Source of the DNA: Pseudohongiella acticola | Lineage (GTDB): Bacteria; Pseudomonadota; Gammaproteobacteria; Pseudomonadales; Pseudohongiellaceae | Length of the DNA stretch: 64,000 nt | Assembly (NCBI RefSeq): GCF_001758195.1 | Contig: NZ_MASR01000003.1 | Coordinates: 62,001-126,000, forward strand | Reading direction: 5' to 3' | Shown here: positions 1 through 8,374 of the stretch, one piece after another | How positions within the stretch are numbered: position 1 is the first letter of the stretch | How the letters are laid out: the number at the start of each line of letters is the position of its first letter | Notes under the pieces: generated by a model | Database searches by the model: none | Seen by the model: the letters and a program-made list of their open reading frames with translations, nothing else | What the model was told of the DNA's origin: nothing | Translations under genes and position numbers: made by a program

Positions 1-320
1 AAGAACAAGGTGGCCTGCCCGCAATGGAAACACTCAATGCGCAGAAAGCCAAACTGATCTACGATGCCATTGATAACAATGACTTCTACATTGGCTCAGC
101 GCACCCCGATCACCGTTCGGAAATGAACGTGTGCTTCAATCTGCAGGACAGCACGCTCGATAAAAAATTCCTCGACGAAGCCCAGGTCCGTGGCCTGTAT
201 GCGCTGAAAGGCCACCGACTGGTCGGCGGCATTCGCGCATCAATCTACAACGCCATGCCCATGGCAGGATGTCAGGCGCTGGTCGACTTCATGCAGGAAT
301 TCGCACAACAGAACGGATGA
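1..320 (+). CDS. serC: Phosphoserine aminotransferase, C-terminal part (5' end outside window)
   Basis: The reading frame is open from base 3 to the stop at 318-320, so the gene begins upstream of the window. The visible C-terminal ~105 residues carry the family pattern: [16 protein letters not shown], then a DKKFLDEA helix, GLYALKGHR and [12 protein letters not shown]. This is the small domain of PLP-dependent SerC, which converts 3-phosphohydroxypyruvate and glutamate to 3-phosphoserine in serine biosynthesis (also used in pyridoxine synthesis). The PLP lysine lies outside the window. Its stop overlaps the greB start as ATGA, suggesting translational coupling. The identification rests on recognition of this conserved tail. 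Confidence 0.93.
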   Translation, partial: EQGGLPAMETLNAQKAKLIYDAIDNNDFYIGSAHPDHRSEMNVCFNLQDSTLDKKFLDEAQVRGLYALKGHRLVGGIRASIYNAMPMAGCQALVDFMQEFAQQNG

Positions 321-823
321 GCCGCTACCGTCCACCGGCACCACCCAAGTCCAACTACCTGACGGTCGAAGGGGAAACCCGTCTGCGTCAGGAGTTGGAC
401 TTTTTATGGCGCGACGAACGCCCCCGGGTCACACAACAGGTCAGCGAAGCAGCAGCGCTGGGAGACCGTTCGGAGAACGCGGAATATATCTACGGCAAAA
501 AGCGCCTGCGTGAAATTGATCGCCGGGTCCGGTACCTGCGCAATCGCCTGGAAGATGCGACTGTGGTCAAATCGCTCCCCTCCGACACCAACAAAATTTA
601 TTTTGGCGCCTGGGTAGAGCTGGAAGACAGCAACGGTGACATTGATTCCTATCGTATCGTCGGACCTGATGAGGTGGGAGACAAACCCGGTTACGTCAGC
701 ATGGACGCACCATTGGGACGCGCACTGCTGGGCAAACAGGTTGATGATGAAATCAGCATTGTCACGCCGGGCGGCCGCACTCGCTACTACGTTGCCGCAA
801 TCCGTTATACCATGCCGGCATGA
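317..823 (+). CDS. greB: Transcription elongation factor GreB
   Basis: A 168-residue protein of normal Gre length. Residues 1-80 form the N-terminal coiled-coil with the conserved tip [10 protein letters not shown] (acidic D50 and E53, which reach the RNA polymerase active site in the family). Residues 85-165 are the FKBP-like C-terminal domain ([16 protein letters not shown]-like region, VTPGG). Gre factors rescue backtracked RNA polymerase by stimulating transcript cleavage. The basic [17 protein letters not shown] stretch after the tip favours GreB over GreA. The ATG at 317 overlaps the serC stop; a longer frame from 269 would run far into serC and is unlikely. Its own stop overlaps the next start. 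Confidence 0.92.
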   Translation: MSRYRPPAPPKSNYLTVEGETRLRQELDFLWRDERPRVTQQVSEAAALGDRSENAEYIYGKKRLREIDRRVRYLRNRLEDATVVKSLPSDTNKIYFGAWVELEDSNGDIDSYRIVGPDEVGDKPGYVSMDAPLGRALLGKQVDDEISIVTPGGRTRYYVAAIRYTMPA

Positions 824-1830
824 AACCGATCAGCATCCTCGCGTTGCCACAGGCACTGGCCTCCAGCATCGCCATTCCGATGGAAATGATCAGCGCTGCT
901 GATACCATTTTTCGCCTTCGCAACCGGCAGCGCAGCAACACGGTAGCCTTACACGTTGTTGCCGAAGAAATTGACAATATGATTGTTTCTGGCGGCATGG
1001 GTATAAAACCTTCCACCCGACTGGCCGACACGCCGGTCAGTGAACTCATTTTTGTGCCGGCATTGTGGGGTAATCCGCGTGCGGCGGTGGCCCAGCACAG
1101 TGAAGCCGTCGCCTGGCTGGCAAATCAGTACGCAGCCGGCGCCACCATTTGCAGCGTCGGCAGCGGCAGCTATTTTCTGGGAGCAGCCGGCTTGCTGGAT
1201 GGCAAGTCTGCCACCACACACTGGCGCTATTTCGATGATTTCGAAACACAATTCCCGAACGCAAAGCTGCAGAGAAAGCGTTTCATCACACACCAGGACC
1301 GCCTGTATTGCACCGGTAGTGTCAATGCTGTGCGCGATGTCATGCTGCACTTTGTTGAACAGCTGTTTGATGGCAGTACCGCAGATGAAGTTGCCAGGCA
1401 TTTCACTCACGAACTGAAACGCTCCTACGAGTCACTGCTGCTTGCTGTCGACCAGCAGGATACACACCATGATGAGTTGATCATCAAAGTACAGGAATGG
1501 CTGCAAAAGCATTATCACCGTGATATCCAGATGCGCGATCTGGCAAAGACGTTTGGACTAAACCCCAGGTCATTCAACAGACGTTTCCGCCAGGCCGCCA
1601 ACAGAACACCCGTCGAATACCTGCAGGAAGTCCGAATCAATCAGGCGCGTGAGCTACTCAAGCACAGCAATCTCAGCATTGCAGAAATTGCCTTTTCCGT
1701 CGGTTATCAGGACGTCAGTTATTTCACCGGACTTTTTCGACGCACACATGACGTTACACCCAATGCCTATCGCCGGCTGGTCAGAACCAAACTTTTTAAT
1801 GTGGGAAACCCGGCCCCGCCAAGATCATGA
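820..1830 (+). CDS. GlxA-type AraC family transcriptional regulator (DJ-1/PfpI-like domain plus HTH)
   Basis: A 336-residue regulator. Residues 1-200 look like the DJ-1/PfpI amidotransferase-like sensor domain of the GlxA group (AAGLLDGKSATTHW is the signature after the nucleophile elbow). Residues about 220-325 form the double helix-turn-helix AraC domain, including IAEIAFSVGYQDVSYFTGLFRR and the end TPNAYRR. At the elbow the usual cysteine is replaced (VGSGSYFL), so the domain is probably a ligand sensor without catalysis, as in many regulators of this group. It follows greB with an ATGA overlap, so it may be co-transcribed with serC and greB. Its targets cannot be told from sequence. Confidence 0.86.
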   Translation: MKPISILALPQALASSIAIPMEMISAADTIFRLRNRQRSNTVALHVVAEEIDNMIVSGGMGIKPSTRLADTPVSELIFVPALWGNPRAAVAQHSEAVAWLANQYAAGATICSVGSGSYFLGAAGLLDGKSATTHWRYFDDFETQFPNAKLQRKRFITHQDRLYCTGSVNAVRDVMLHFVEQLFDGSTADEVARHFTHELKRSYESLLLAVDQQDTHHDELIIKVQEWLQKHYHRDIQMRDLAKTFGLNPRSFNRRFRQAANRTPVEYLQEVRINQARELLKHSNLSIAEIAFSVGYQDVSYFTGLFRRTHDVTPNAYRRLVRTKLFNVGNPAPPRS

Positions 1831-1861
1831 CAAAGCCGGTTGAGTGAGCTGGTTGCAGGCA

Positions 1862-2134
1862 TCAGTCCAATGGCGACTGATACTTTTGCTTCCACTCGGC
1901 ATAGGGCATGCCGTAAATTCGTTCACGGGCCTGATCATAATCGATATTCAGATTCTGTGACTGTGCTTCAGCGGCATACCACTTCGCCAGACAGTTGCGA
2001 CAGAAGCCGGCAAGATTCATCAGGTCTATATTCTGTACCTGCTTGTTTTCGTCAAGGTGCTTCAGCAGGCGACGGAAAGCGGCTGCATCGAGTTCAAGCG
2101 ACTGCTGAGCGGACAATTGTTCATTATCGGACAT
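1862..2134 (-). CDS. DUF1244 domain protein
   Basis: A 90-residue protein with the family hallmark GFCRNCLAKWY near the middle and a C-terminal DYDQARERIYGMPYAEWK block. DUF1244 proteins are small, probably cytoplasmic and helical, and of unknown function; the CxxC-like cysteine pair is conserved in the family. The ATG at 2134 is preceded by AGGAG about 12 bases upstream. It lies 87 bases downstream of the hibernation-factor gene on the same strand, with a strong hairpin in between, so a shared transcript is possible. Confidence 0.85.
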   Translation of the reverse strand: MSDNEQLSAQQSLELDAAAFRRLLKHLDENKQVQNIDLMNLAGFCRNCLAKWYAAEAQSQNLNIDYDQARERIYGMPYAEWKQKYQSPLD

Positions 2135-2161
2135 GCGTTAGGTTAACTCCTGTTAGTCGTG

Positions 2162-2202
2162 TTGGCCTGGCAGCGGGTCATGATTCCCCGCCGCCAGGCC
2201 AA
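2162..2202 (-). promoter_or_regulatory. Long intergenic hairpin between the hibernation factor and DUF1244 genes
   Basis: The arms TTGGCCTGGC (2162-2171) and GCCAGGCCAA (2193-2202) pair perfectly. Inside them, after one A/C mismatch, GCGGG (2173-2177) pairs with CCCGC (2087-equivalent position 2187-2191). The stem is therefore about 15 base pairs. No T-tract follows on either strand, so it is not a clean intrinsic terminator. An mRNA processing or stability element, or partial attenuation before the downstream gene, is plausible. Confidence 0.6.
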
Positions 2203-2221
2203 TCAACCGTGCTGCTGCGAA

Positions 2222-2641
2222 TCAGCCGACAGCACTGTTGTATTCGGGAAGGTCGTCCTCGTCCACGATACCATCCATACCATCGTCAACAGCATCGGGA
2301 TTTTTGTGAATGGCCTGTTTGCGGTGTTTTTTGTCGACCGATTTCAACTGGCGTTCGGCTGCATTAAAGGCGTCCCGAATCGCAACATACAAATCTTCGT
2401 GAGCATGATTATCATGCTGTTCCTGAGTCACCACGACCTCTTTATTCGGCGTATGTAACTCAAGCGTGACAGAATAAACTTTACCTTTGTGGTGGTTGTT
2501 ATGAGGCGAGTCCAGCACAACACGACCTCCGATAATATCGCCATTGTATCGGCGCAATTTCTCGACTCGTTTATTGACGCTGTCGGTCAAGGCATCGGAT
2601 TGGTCAATGTTGTGAAAAACAATCTGAAATTCATTGGACAT
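2222..2641 (-). CDS. Ribosome hibernation-promoting factor, HPF/RaiA family
   Basis: A 139-residue protein whose first ~110 residues fit the HPF/RaiA fold: VFHNIDQSDALTDSVNKRVEKL, then VYSVTLELHTPNKEVVVTQ and DLYVAIRDAFNAAERQLK. Such proteins bind the 30S subunit at the mRNA/tRNA channel and keep ribosomes inactive in slow growth. The C-terminal ~30 residues are acidic (DDGMDGIVDEDDLPEY) and lack the dimerisation domain of long HPF. An AGGAG lies 10 bases before the ATG at 2641. The family call is firm; assignment to HPF versus RaiA is not attempted. Confidence 0.87.
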   Translation of the reverse strand: MSNEFQIVFHNIDQSDALTDSVNKRVEKLRRYNGDIIGGRVVLDSPHNNHHKGKVYSVTLELHTPNKEVVVTQEQHDNHAHEDLYVAIRDAFNAAERQLKSVDKKHRKQAIHKNPDAVDDGMDGIVDEDDLPEYNSAVG

Positions 2642-2792
2642 AATAAATTGTCTCCTGATTTGCTTTGCTCATCTGTCATGGGATTTTAAATTCTCGATTG
2701 GCTTGTCTATCCTCCTCGCCCTGATTGGGCTTTCTTTTGTTGAAGACCGGGCTTTCTCAAATACCGGTCTGTGTATAGCCACCAGTCTTTAT

Positions 2793-3848
2793 CTAGTAGC
2801 TGTCCGCCAGTTTTGCAACTGCGAGGGCATAATTATTGGCGCAGTTGTAGCTAAGAATGGCGCGGAAATTCGGGTAGGTCATGAAGGCGCTGCCATCTTC
2901 ACCGTCGGGAAGCACAATTGAACCTGGGAAATCTGCCTGCGGCAGATCGGCACCGTCGGCTGTACGCACACCCGCCACTTGCCAGTCGGCCAGTGAGCGC
3001 TGCACGGTATGACGACGCAACACGCTGCAGGAGAAACTGGCATCACCCTGACTCCACTGCCCTGCACGCTCGTGATAGTCGTCCGGCAATGTGACTTCAC
3101 GCCCCCAGCGCTGACCGGGCTGCCAGCCGCGCTGGCTCAGGTAATTGGCAATCGAGGCGAACACATCAGCCTCGCTGGTCCAGATATTTCGGCGCCCATC
3201 GTTATCATGGTCAACTGCGTAGTTAACGAAGCTACTGGGCATGAACTGACTCTGGCCCATGGCACCGGCCCATGATCCTTTCATGTCTGCGTGATCAATG
3301 TGTCCCTGTTGCAAAATCTGCAACGCTGCCAGTAGTTCCCGGCGAAAGTAATCGGCTCTGCGTGGATCATAGGCAAGTGTCACCAGTGCCCGCACAACAT
3401 CGGTGCCGCCAGTGAAGTTGCCGTAGTTGGTTTCGATGCCCCAGATGGCAACAATGAAACGCGCCGGCACACCATATTTCGCCGCCACATCTGCCAGCAC
3501 ATCGGCATGCTGCGCCATGCGCTCACGTCCAGTCTGAATGCGCCAGTCAGTGACGCGTTTGGCCAGGTATTCATCGAGGGTTTCGACAAATTCCGCCTGA
3601 TTGCGGTCGTTGCTGACGACCTGGGGGATTGGCGTAACAGGCACCAGCGCCTGTTCAATGATGGCTTCATCGATGCCGAGCTCACGGGCTTCTGCGATAA
3701 GCGATTGCAGCCACGGCTGGAAGTCCGGGTCTGGCGGGTTGTCAGATGACGTCTGTGCGTGTGCAATTGTGTTCAGATACAACACTGCAGCCAGCGAAAA
3801 AAAAACCAGATACTTACTTACTACTACAGCACCCAACGCCTTCATCAT
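2793..3848 (-). CDS. Lytic murein transglycosylase, MltB family
   Basis: A 351-residue exported protein. Residues 1-31 are a signal peptide (hydrophobic YLVFFSLAAVLYL, cleavage near AHAQ) with no lipobox. The SLT domain contains IWGIETNYG with the catalytic glutamate at E139 and GAMGQSQFMPSSF. The family cleaves the glycan backbone of peptidoglycan in the periplasm, forming 1,6-anhydroMurNAc ends. The C-terminus (ADFPGSIVLPDGEDGSAFMTYPNFRAILSYN) matches the usual MltB end. A GGAG lies 10 bases before the first of two adjacent ATG codons. The 210-base gap upstream holds no gene, only an 8-bp GC-rich dyad (3930-3962). Confidence 0.9.
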   Translation of the reverse strand: MMKALGAVVVSKYLVFFSLAAVLYLNTIAHAQTSSDNPPDPDFQPWLQSLIAEARELGIDEAIIEQALVPVTPIPQVVSNDRNQAEFVETLDEYLAKRVTDWRIQTGRERMAQHADVLADVAAKYGVPARFIVAIWGIETNYGNFTGGTDVVRALVTLAYDPRRADYFRRELLAALQILQQGHIDHADMKGSWAGAMGQSQFMPSSFVNYAVDHDNDGRRNIWTSEADVFASIANYLSQRGWQPGQRWGREVTLPDDYHERAGQWSQGDASFSCSVLRRHTVQRSLADWQVAGVRTADGADLPQADFPGSIVLPDGEDGSAFMTYPNFRAILSYNCANNYALAVAKLADSY

Positions 3849-4058
3849 GCAATGACAACTCCTGTTCTGACGCAGCCCACCCGTGACACCGGCGGGACTG
3901 ATACAGGCAAGTACACGTGTGCTCTGTGTCTCTCCGGAACGCTTTGGCGTCAGCCCGGAGAGGGCGGCTTATGACTTGCCTTTAACTTCAGACTACTCCT
4001 TTGCTCTGGCTTTATGCAAGAGAAATGACACGATTGTCACATTCGCCAGCGCCGATAA

Positions 4059-4616
4059 TTAGTCGCCCCGAAAGCACCAGTGCCAGGGCTCATAGGTGAT
4101 AGCCGACACACTGTCTCTAGGGTAAGACAACACAAATCCGAATTCGTCCGCATTATCGCTCAGCCAGGCGAATGCCGCAGTCAGCTCAAACGTTGTTTCC
4201 AGTGGAGGGTCGCCGGGCGTGGCAATATCCAGCGCCCTCCCGGTATGATGTTCACTGTAACCCGGAGCTGCATTGACGCGCAGAATATCCTCAAGTGTGC
4301 GACCGCCGTCCAGTTTGCGACGAATGACGTCGGCCTGATAGGCGGCGCCGCGATAGGCCGACACCAACAGGAGGGTGATGCCGTCGCTGGCGGCTCGATC
4401 TCGCATGCCCTGCCAGGCCAGCATCGTGGACGGGGTCATCTGTTGCGGTCTGTCGAACATATCCGGCCCGGCGTCAACCAGCCGCTCAGGCTCCTGCTGC
4501 AGCGGCAGGCCGATTCGGTCGTTGTAGTCGTCTGCGATACCAAGCGCTTGATGCAGAGACCTGATCTGCAAAGCGTACGCCGGATCAACAACCCCCTTTT
4601 TTGTCCTTATACCCAT
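4059..4616 (-). CDS. M15 family peptidase (VanY-like D-Ala-D-Ala carboxypeptidase)
   Basis: The zinc peptidase signature of family M15 is present: VSAYRGAAYQADVI, SEHHTGRALDIAT (zinc His and Asp) and the C-terminal EPWHWCFRG (zinc His). Such enzymes trim D-alanine from peptidoglycan stem peptides. I take the ATG at 4616 (185 residues); an in-frame TTG at 4673 would add 19 residues but has no better ribosome binding site. No convincing signal peptide is visible with either start, which is odd for a wall enzyme. The C-terminus ends right after the zinc histidine. The gene is followed by the MltB gene on the same strand, both wall-active. Confidence 0.82.
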   Translation of the reverse strand: MGIRTKKGVVDPAYALQIRSLHQALGIADDYNDRIGLPLQQEPERLVDAGPDMFDRPQQMTPSTMLAWQGMRDRAASDGITLLLVSAYRGAAYQADVIRRKLDGGRTLEDILRVNAAPGYSEHHTGRALDIATPGDPPLETTFELTAAFAWLSDNADEFGFVLSYPRDSVSAITYEPWHWCFRGD

Positions 4617-4741
4617 ATCAAATGACCATATAGCCCTATTTTTTCGCCACACTCTTTGGTTATAGTATCTCAAACGAATGCTCCGTACAGGATCCGTACG
4701 CGCAGCAGGCTCTCATCAGCAGTCAACAAGGAGATTTCGGC

Positions 4742-6670
4742 ATGGCAGGACTACCGGTTATTATCGGTTTTGGCGGCATCAATCCTGCCGGGCGCAGCTC
4801 CCTGCACCACGGTTATCGTCGGCTGGTTCTGGACCAGCTCGCCACTGCAGACGCCATGCAGACACGGGCCAGCCTTGCCGGGCTGATGGGACTGCTGCAG
4901 CACAAGAATGGAAAATGGCTAGACGCTGACGGTAACCCGATCGAGCTACACTCATATCTGCAACGTATTGACCCGGTTCTCAAGGCCGGAACGCTGATAC
5001 GAAAGCTTGAAAAAAATCTTTTTGATCCGGACCAGTTGCTATTTCACAAGCGCGCCACCTTACATGCTGACAGTGAACAACCGGTCACCTTTTTGATCAA
5101 GCGCCAGCAGTTACCTGATCAAATCCCGCTGGGGTGGCTGCTCAGTGACGCCGGCAATGGTCAGGTGCGCGTGGAAGTGCCAATCTCCCTGAATGTGCTG
5201 ACAGAGAATTTCCGGCGCTCGCCAGTCAATTCCGCTGGTCAGTTGCCCAGTGGCTTCGACCCAAAAGACCTGTATCAATCCCGCAATCACCCACGCGGAT
5301 TGCAGATGACAGTTTTCGGTGCCAGTGATGCCATCCAGTCCATGGGCATTGAGTGGCAGACCGTGCTACAGCATGTGCCGGCAGATCAGATCAGCGTCTA
5401 TGCCGGCAGCAGCATGAGCCAGCTGGATTACGAAGGCAATGGCGGCTTGCTGCAGGCCAGACTGCTGGGGAAAAAGGTGTCATCCAAACAACTGGCGTTA
5501 GGATTTGCTGAAATGCCGGCTGACTTTATCAATGCCTATGTGCTTGGCAATTTAGGGACAACCGGCACCAATGCGGCCGCTTGCGCCACCTTCCTGTATA
5601 ACCTTCGCCAGGGCATGCGCGATATTCGCAGCGGCAGTCACCGGCTGGTTATTGTCGGCACCTCGGAAGCACCGTTAACGCCTGAGGTGATGGACGGCTA
5701 CACCACCATGGGGGCGCTGGTTGATGATGCCGCCCTACTCGCTCTGGATAAACACAAGGGACTCAGTGAACCCGATCACCGGCGCGCCTGTCGGCCCTTT
5801 GGCGACAACGCAGGATTTACGCTGGGTGAATCTGCGCAATTCGTAATTTTGTGCGACGATACGCTGGCACTGGAGATGGGCGCCAATATTCACGGTGCCA
5901 TCAACGATGTGTTTGTTAATGCTGATGGCTACAAAAAATCCATTTCCAGCCCGGGAGTGGGAAACTACATCACCATGGCCAAAGCAATGGCCGCGACGCA
6001 GCAGGTCATCGGCGACAAGGGCCTGCAGCAACGCAGCTATGTGCAGGCGCATGGCACCGGCACACCTCAGAACAGAACCACCGAATCTCACATATTCAGT
6101 ACCCTGGCAAAAACCTGGGGCATCGAAAACTGGCCAGTGACGGCGCTCAAAACCTATTTCGGACATTCGCTGGCGTCAGCGTCTGCCGACCAGCTGGTCA
6201 ACAGTCTGGGGGTTTGGCGCTACGGTATCATTCCGGGCATCGCCGGCACCGAATCGATTGCTGCTGATGTGCACCAGGACAAGCTGGATTTTCTGCTGCA
6301 ACACAAGGAAGTGGGCCGAGATGGTATCGACGCGGTTCTGCTCAATGCCAAAGGGTTCGGTGGCAACAATGCCACCGCATCGGTACTGGCGCCACATGTC
6401 ACTCTGGAAATGCTAACCCGACGCCACGGCGCAGCGGCGATGAAAACCTGGCAGGATCGAAACCAGCATGTGCAGGAGCGCGCCACCAGCTACGATGAAG
6501 CTGCACGTCGCGGCGACGCGGAAATCATCTACCGTTTTGACCATAACGTTCTGGATGCTACCGGCCTCACCATCAGTCGCGACCGGATGCAGGTGAAAGG
6601 TCACCCCAACCCTATCTCACTGCAGACTGAGTCCACCTATAACGACATGCTTGATAGCGGCAGAGACTGA
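4742..6670 (+). CDS. fabY: Beta-ketoacyl-ACP synthase FabY
   Basis: A 642-residue condensing enzyme much longer than FabB/FabF and matching the FabY group known from Pseudomonas, where FabY replaces FabH and starts fatty acid synthesis from acetyl-CoA and malonyl-ACP. The N-terminus LPVIIGFGGINPAGRSSLHHGYRR is typical. The Cys-His-His triad is visible: C281 in TNAAACATF, H437 in VQAHGTGTPQN and H475 in KTYFGHSLAS. The C-terminal GFGGNNATASVLAP closes the thiolase fold; a ~100-residue tail follows. An AAGGAG precedes the ATG by 8 bases. It is convergent with the CpxP-like gene, 7 bases apart, with no terminator between. Confidence 0.9.
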   Translation: MAGLPVIIGFGGINPAGRSSLHHGYRRLVLDQLATADAMQTRASLAGLMGLLQHKNGKWLDADGNPIELHSYLQRIDPVLKAGTLIRKLEKNLFDPDQLLFHKRATLHADSEQPVTFLIKRQQLPDQIPLGWLLSDAGNGQVRVEVPISLNVLTENFRRSPVNSAGQLPSGFDPKDLYQSRNHPRGLQMTVFGASDAIQSMGIEWQTVLQHVPADQISVYAGSSMSQLDYEGNGGLLQARLLGKKVSSKQLALGFAEMPADFINAYVLGNLGTTGTNAAACATFLYNLRQGMRDIRSGSHRLVIVGTSEAPLTPEVMDGYTTMGALVDDAALLALDKHKGLSEPDHRRACRPFGDNAGFTLGESAQFVILCDDTLALEMGANIHGAINDVFVNADGYKKSISSPGVGNYITMAKAMAATQQVIGDKGLQQRSYVQAHGTGTPQNRTTESHIFSTLAKTWGIENWPVTALKTYFGHSLASASADQLVNSLGVWRYGIIPGIAGTESIAADVHQDKLDFLLQHKEVGRDGIDAVLLNAKGFGGNNATASVLAPHVTLEMLTRRHGAAAMKTWQDRNQHVQERATSYDEAARRGDAEIIYRFDHNVLDATGLTISRDRMQVKGHPNPISLQTESTYNDMLDSGRD

Positions 6671-6677
6671 CGTCTGT

Positions 6678-7190
6678 CTAGTTCGGCTCGCCGTTGCGCG
6701 CATCATCATCTCTCCGCCGGTCATCCCCCGAACGACGGCCCCCACCGTCCTCGGTCGGGTTGCGGCGCCCAGACAGGAAACGCAACACCCGGCTGCGTTG
6801 CTCCGGTGCCAGTTGCCGGAGCACCGCCAACGTCTGCTCATGCGACACCCGCTGATAACGCAGATTGATTTGCCGCAACTCCTCAAAGGCCACCTGTATC
6901 GCCTCATCATCCAACGGATCCTGGGCCAGCAATCTGTTCACCTCTCTCTGAGCACGAAACATCTGCCCCCGCATTGGCCTGATTGATTCACCGTAGCGTT
7001 GCAATTGTGGTCGCAATGAGTCCTGCATCTGTGGCTCAAGGCCTCGCAGGATCCAGCCCAGACTTGGCGGTGTAGATTCTCTGTCGCTACGATCCAACAA
7101 CCGGGCCCCGATCGTGCCAATAAAAAACAGGTTCAGTGCTATCGATACCAGCAGCACCCAGAGCATCGCCCGCTTTCTGGTCATAACCAT
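6678..7190 (-). CDS. CpxP-like periplasmic protein (heavy-metal sensor/resistance family)
   Basis: A 170-residue protein with one N-terminal membrane segment (AMLWVLLVSIALNLFFIGTIGARLL) and a helical periplasmic part rich in arginine and glutamine (RPQLQRYGESIRPMRGQMFRAQREVNRLL), the pattern of the CpxP/Spy/CnrX-like metal_resist families. The last ~25 residues are low complexity (RRNPTEDGGGRRSGDDRRRDDD). The ATG at 7190 overlaps the preceding stop as TGATG. It is the third gene of a sigma/anti-sigma operon, so a periplasmic sensing role upstream of the sigma factor is inferred. The ligand is unknown; metal sensing is only a family analogy. Confidence 0.68.
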   Translation of the reverse strand: MVMTRKRAMLWVLLVSIALNLFFIGTIGARLLDRSDRESTPPSLGWILRGLEPQMQDSLRPQLQRYGESIRPMRGQMFRAQREVNRLLAQDPLDDEAIQVAFEELRQINLRYQRVSHEQTLAVLRQLAPEQRSRVLRFLSGRRNPTEDGGGRRSGDDRRRDDDARNGEPN

Positions 7191-7660
7191 CACAATATCT
7201 CCGCGTAGTCGCTGAGCGAAATAAGATACAACTCCTGTTCTACCGTTGTTGCATACACATCCGGCGACAACTCGACCTGAAACCCGACCATCAGGCCTAT
7301 TGCCAGCGGCAGGCTGGCAGCGGCCAGCGGACGCCACAATTGCCGCACATCAAATCCCGACGCAGGCAGACACCAGCCGACCAGGCGATCAATAAAAGCG
7401 CTCGCACCGACAGGCAAAGCACGCTGCAGTATTCTCGCTTCCAGACCAGAGAAGGCCGGCACCGAAGCCTCTGATGCCCGCATCCACTGATCCAGTGGCA
7501 ATGCGTCCCGCATCATGCCCCGAGCGTTGACGTTGTTATCCATAAATGCCAACGCTGCGCTGCGTTCGGCTTCCGGCCAACGCGTTGCGTCAGCGCCGTA
7601 CGCTGCCAACAACTCGGCGAAACGTTGCTCAGTCAAGGTATTGTTGGTGTCATCGCTCAT
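7190..7660 (-). CDS. Putative anti-sigma factor, single membrane segment
   Basis: A 156-residue protein beginning at the ATG at 7660, preceded by GGAGAAAAGTC, and overlapping the sigma factor stop (ATGA). The N-terminal half is soluble and helical (FAELLAAYGADATRWPEAER), followed by a hydrophobic segment (PLAAASLPLAIGLMVGF) near residue 120 and a short C-terminal part. No zinc HxxxCxxC anti-sigma motif is seen. The call as an anti-sigma factor rests on its position directly after an ECF sigma gene and on its topology, not on a recognised domain. Confidence 0.6.
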   Translation of the reverse strand: MSDDTNNTLTEQRFAELLAAYGADATRWPEAERSAALAFMDNNVNARGMMRDALPLDQWMRASEASVPAFSGLEARILQRALPVGASAFIDRLVGWCLPASGFDVRQLWRPLAAASLPLAIGLMVGFQVELSPDVYATTVEQELYLISLSDYAEIL

Positions 7661-8316
7661 GACTTTTCTCCGGTGACGGCGGATTGCTGGCTGGCAGATT
7701 GCCAATAATTTTTCAGACTGCGCCGCGCACGGGCGAGCAAGGATTCCAGAGCATCAATGCTCACCGCCAGAATGTCTGCCACTTCCCTGTTTGACAGGCC
7801 CTGATAATGGGTCAGCAACAGTGCACTGCGTTGACGTTCCGGCAACTTTCCAAGTGCTGCCTGCAACATAATATGATCCGCCTCTGTTGCCATTGATTCC
7901 TCTGCAGTCGGTTGCGTATCGACAAGGTCCTCTTCCAATCCGGCGTCCTGGGAAATTCTGTGTTTACGCAAAAAATCGATACAGAGGTTATGAGCGATTC
8001 TGTGCAACCAGGTTGAAAGCGCAGCCTTGCCAGGCTGCCAACGCGCCGCCTGGGTCCATAAACGCAAGAATGTCTCCTGCGCAATATCTTCTGCCTCGTT
8101 CTCATTGCCCAGCATGCGGTAGGCATACAGGGCGACAGGCCGGCCATGCCGTCTGACCATGTCAGCATAGACGCGCTGATCACCGGCCACAATGGCCGCC
8201 ATGACTTCCTCGTCTGTCAGCATTCTGTGCCCATCAACCATCGCTCCTGTTTCTGCGTTGGCGCAGGACCTGTGACAGTCGGCCGCGCCATCACTTTCGA
8301 GAATCGCAGTTCGCAT
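7657..8316 (-). CDS. RNA polymerase ECF sigma factor
   Basis: Region 2 is clear (GNENEAEDIAQETFLRLWTQAARW, then STWLHRIAHNLCIDFLRKHR), and so is region 4 (LPERQRSALLLTHYQGLSNREVADILAVSIDALESLLARARRSLK). ECF factors direct RNA polymerase to envelope-stress or nutrient regulons and are held by a cognate anti-sigma factor. The ATG at 8316 gives 219 residues with a ~33-residue extension before the conserved LTDEEVMAAIVAGDQ; internal ATGs at 8241 and 8223 are alternatives, and none of the three has an ideal binding site. It is the first gene of a three-gene overlapping operon and lies just after the EF-hand gene. Confidence 0.88.
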   Translation of the reverse strand: MRTAILESDGAADCHRSCANAETGAMVDGHRMLTDEEVMAAIVAGDQRVYADMVRRHGRPVALYAYRMLGNENEAEDIAQETFLRLWTQAARWQPGKAALSTWLHRIAHNLCIDFLRKHRISQDAGLEEDLVDTQPTAEESMATEADHIMLQAALGKLPERQRSALLLTHYQGLSNREVADILAVSIDALESLLARARRSLKNYWQSASQQSAVTGEKS

Positions 8317-8333
8317 CGTTAATTACTCAAATC

Positions 8334-8374
8334 AGAATTGCGCGTGGTCACAGATAGCGTTCACGCGCAATTCT
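8334..8374. repeat. 13-bp perfect inverted repeat upstream of the sigma factor gene
   Basis: AGAATTGCGCGTG (8334-8346) and CACGCGCAATTCT (8362-8374) are perfect reverse complements with a 15-base loop. The distal arm overlaps the stop codon of the EF-hand gene, and the proximal arm ends 17 bases before the ATG at 8316. No T-run follows on the minus strand (GATTTGAGTAATT), so it is more likely an operator or an mRNA element than a standard terminator. Confidence 0.75.

Noticed and set aside
1074-1290. Catalytic DJ-1-type enzyme activity in the AraC regulator
   Set aside because: The nucleophile cysteine at the elbow is replaced; a sensing role is more likely.
1861-1881. Terminator after the AraC-type gene (ATCAGTC...GACTGAT)
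   Set aside because: A 7-bp stem that lies inside the DUF1244 coding end with only a weak T-run; not enough to call.
2744-2770. Terminator after the MltB gene (AGACCGG...CCGGTCT)
   Set aside because: Short stem, 13-base loop and no T-tract on the minus strand.
3930-3962. Dyad CTCTCCGG...CCGGAGAG upstream of the MltB gene
   Set aside because: Large 17-base loop and no T-tract; purpose cannot be told.
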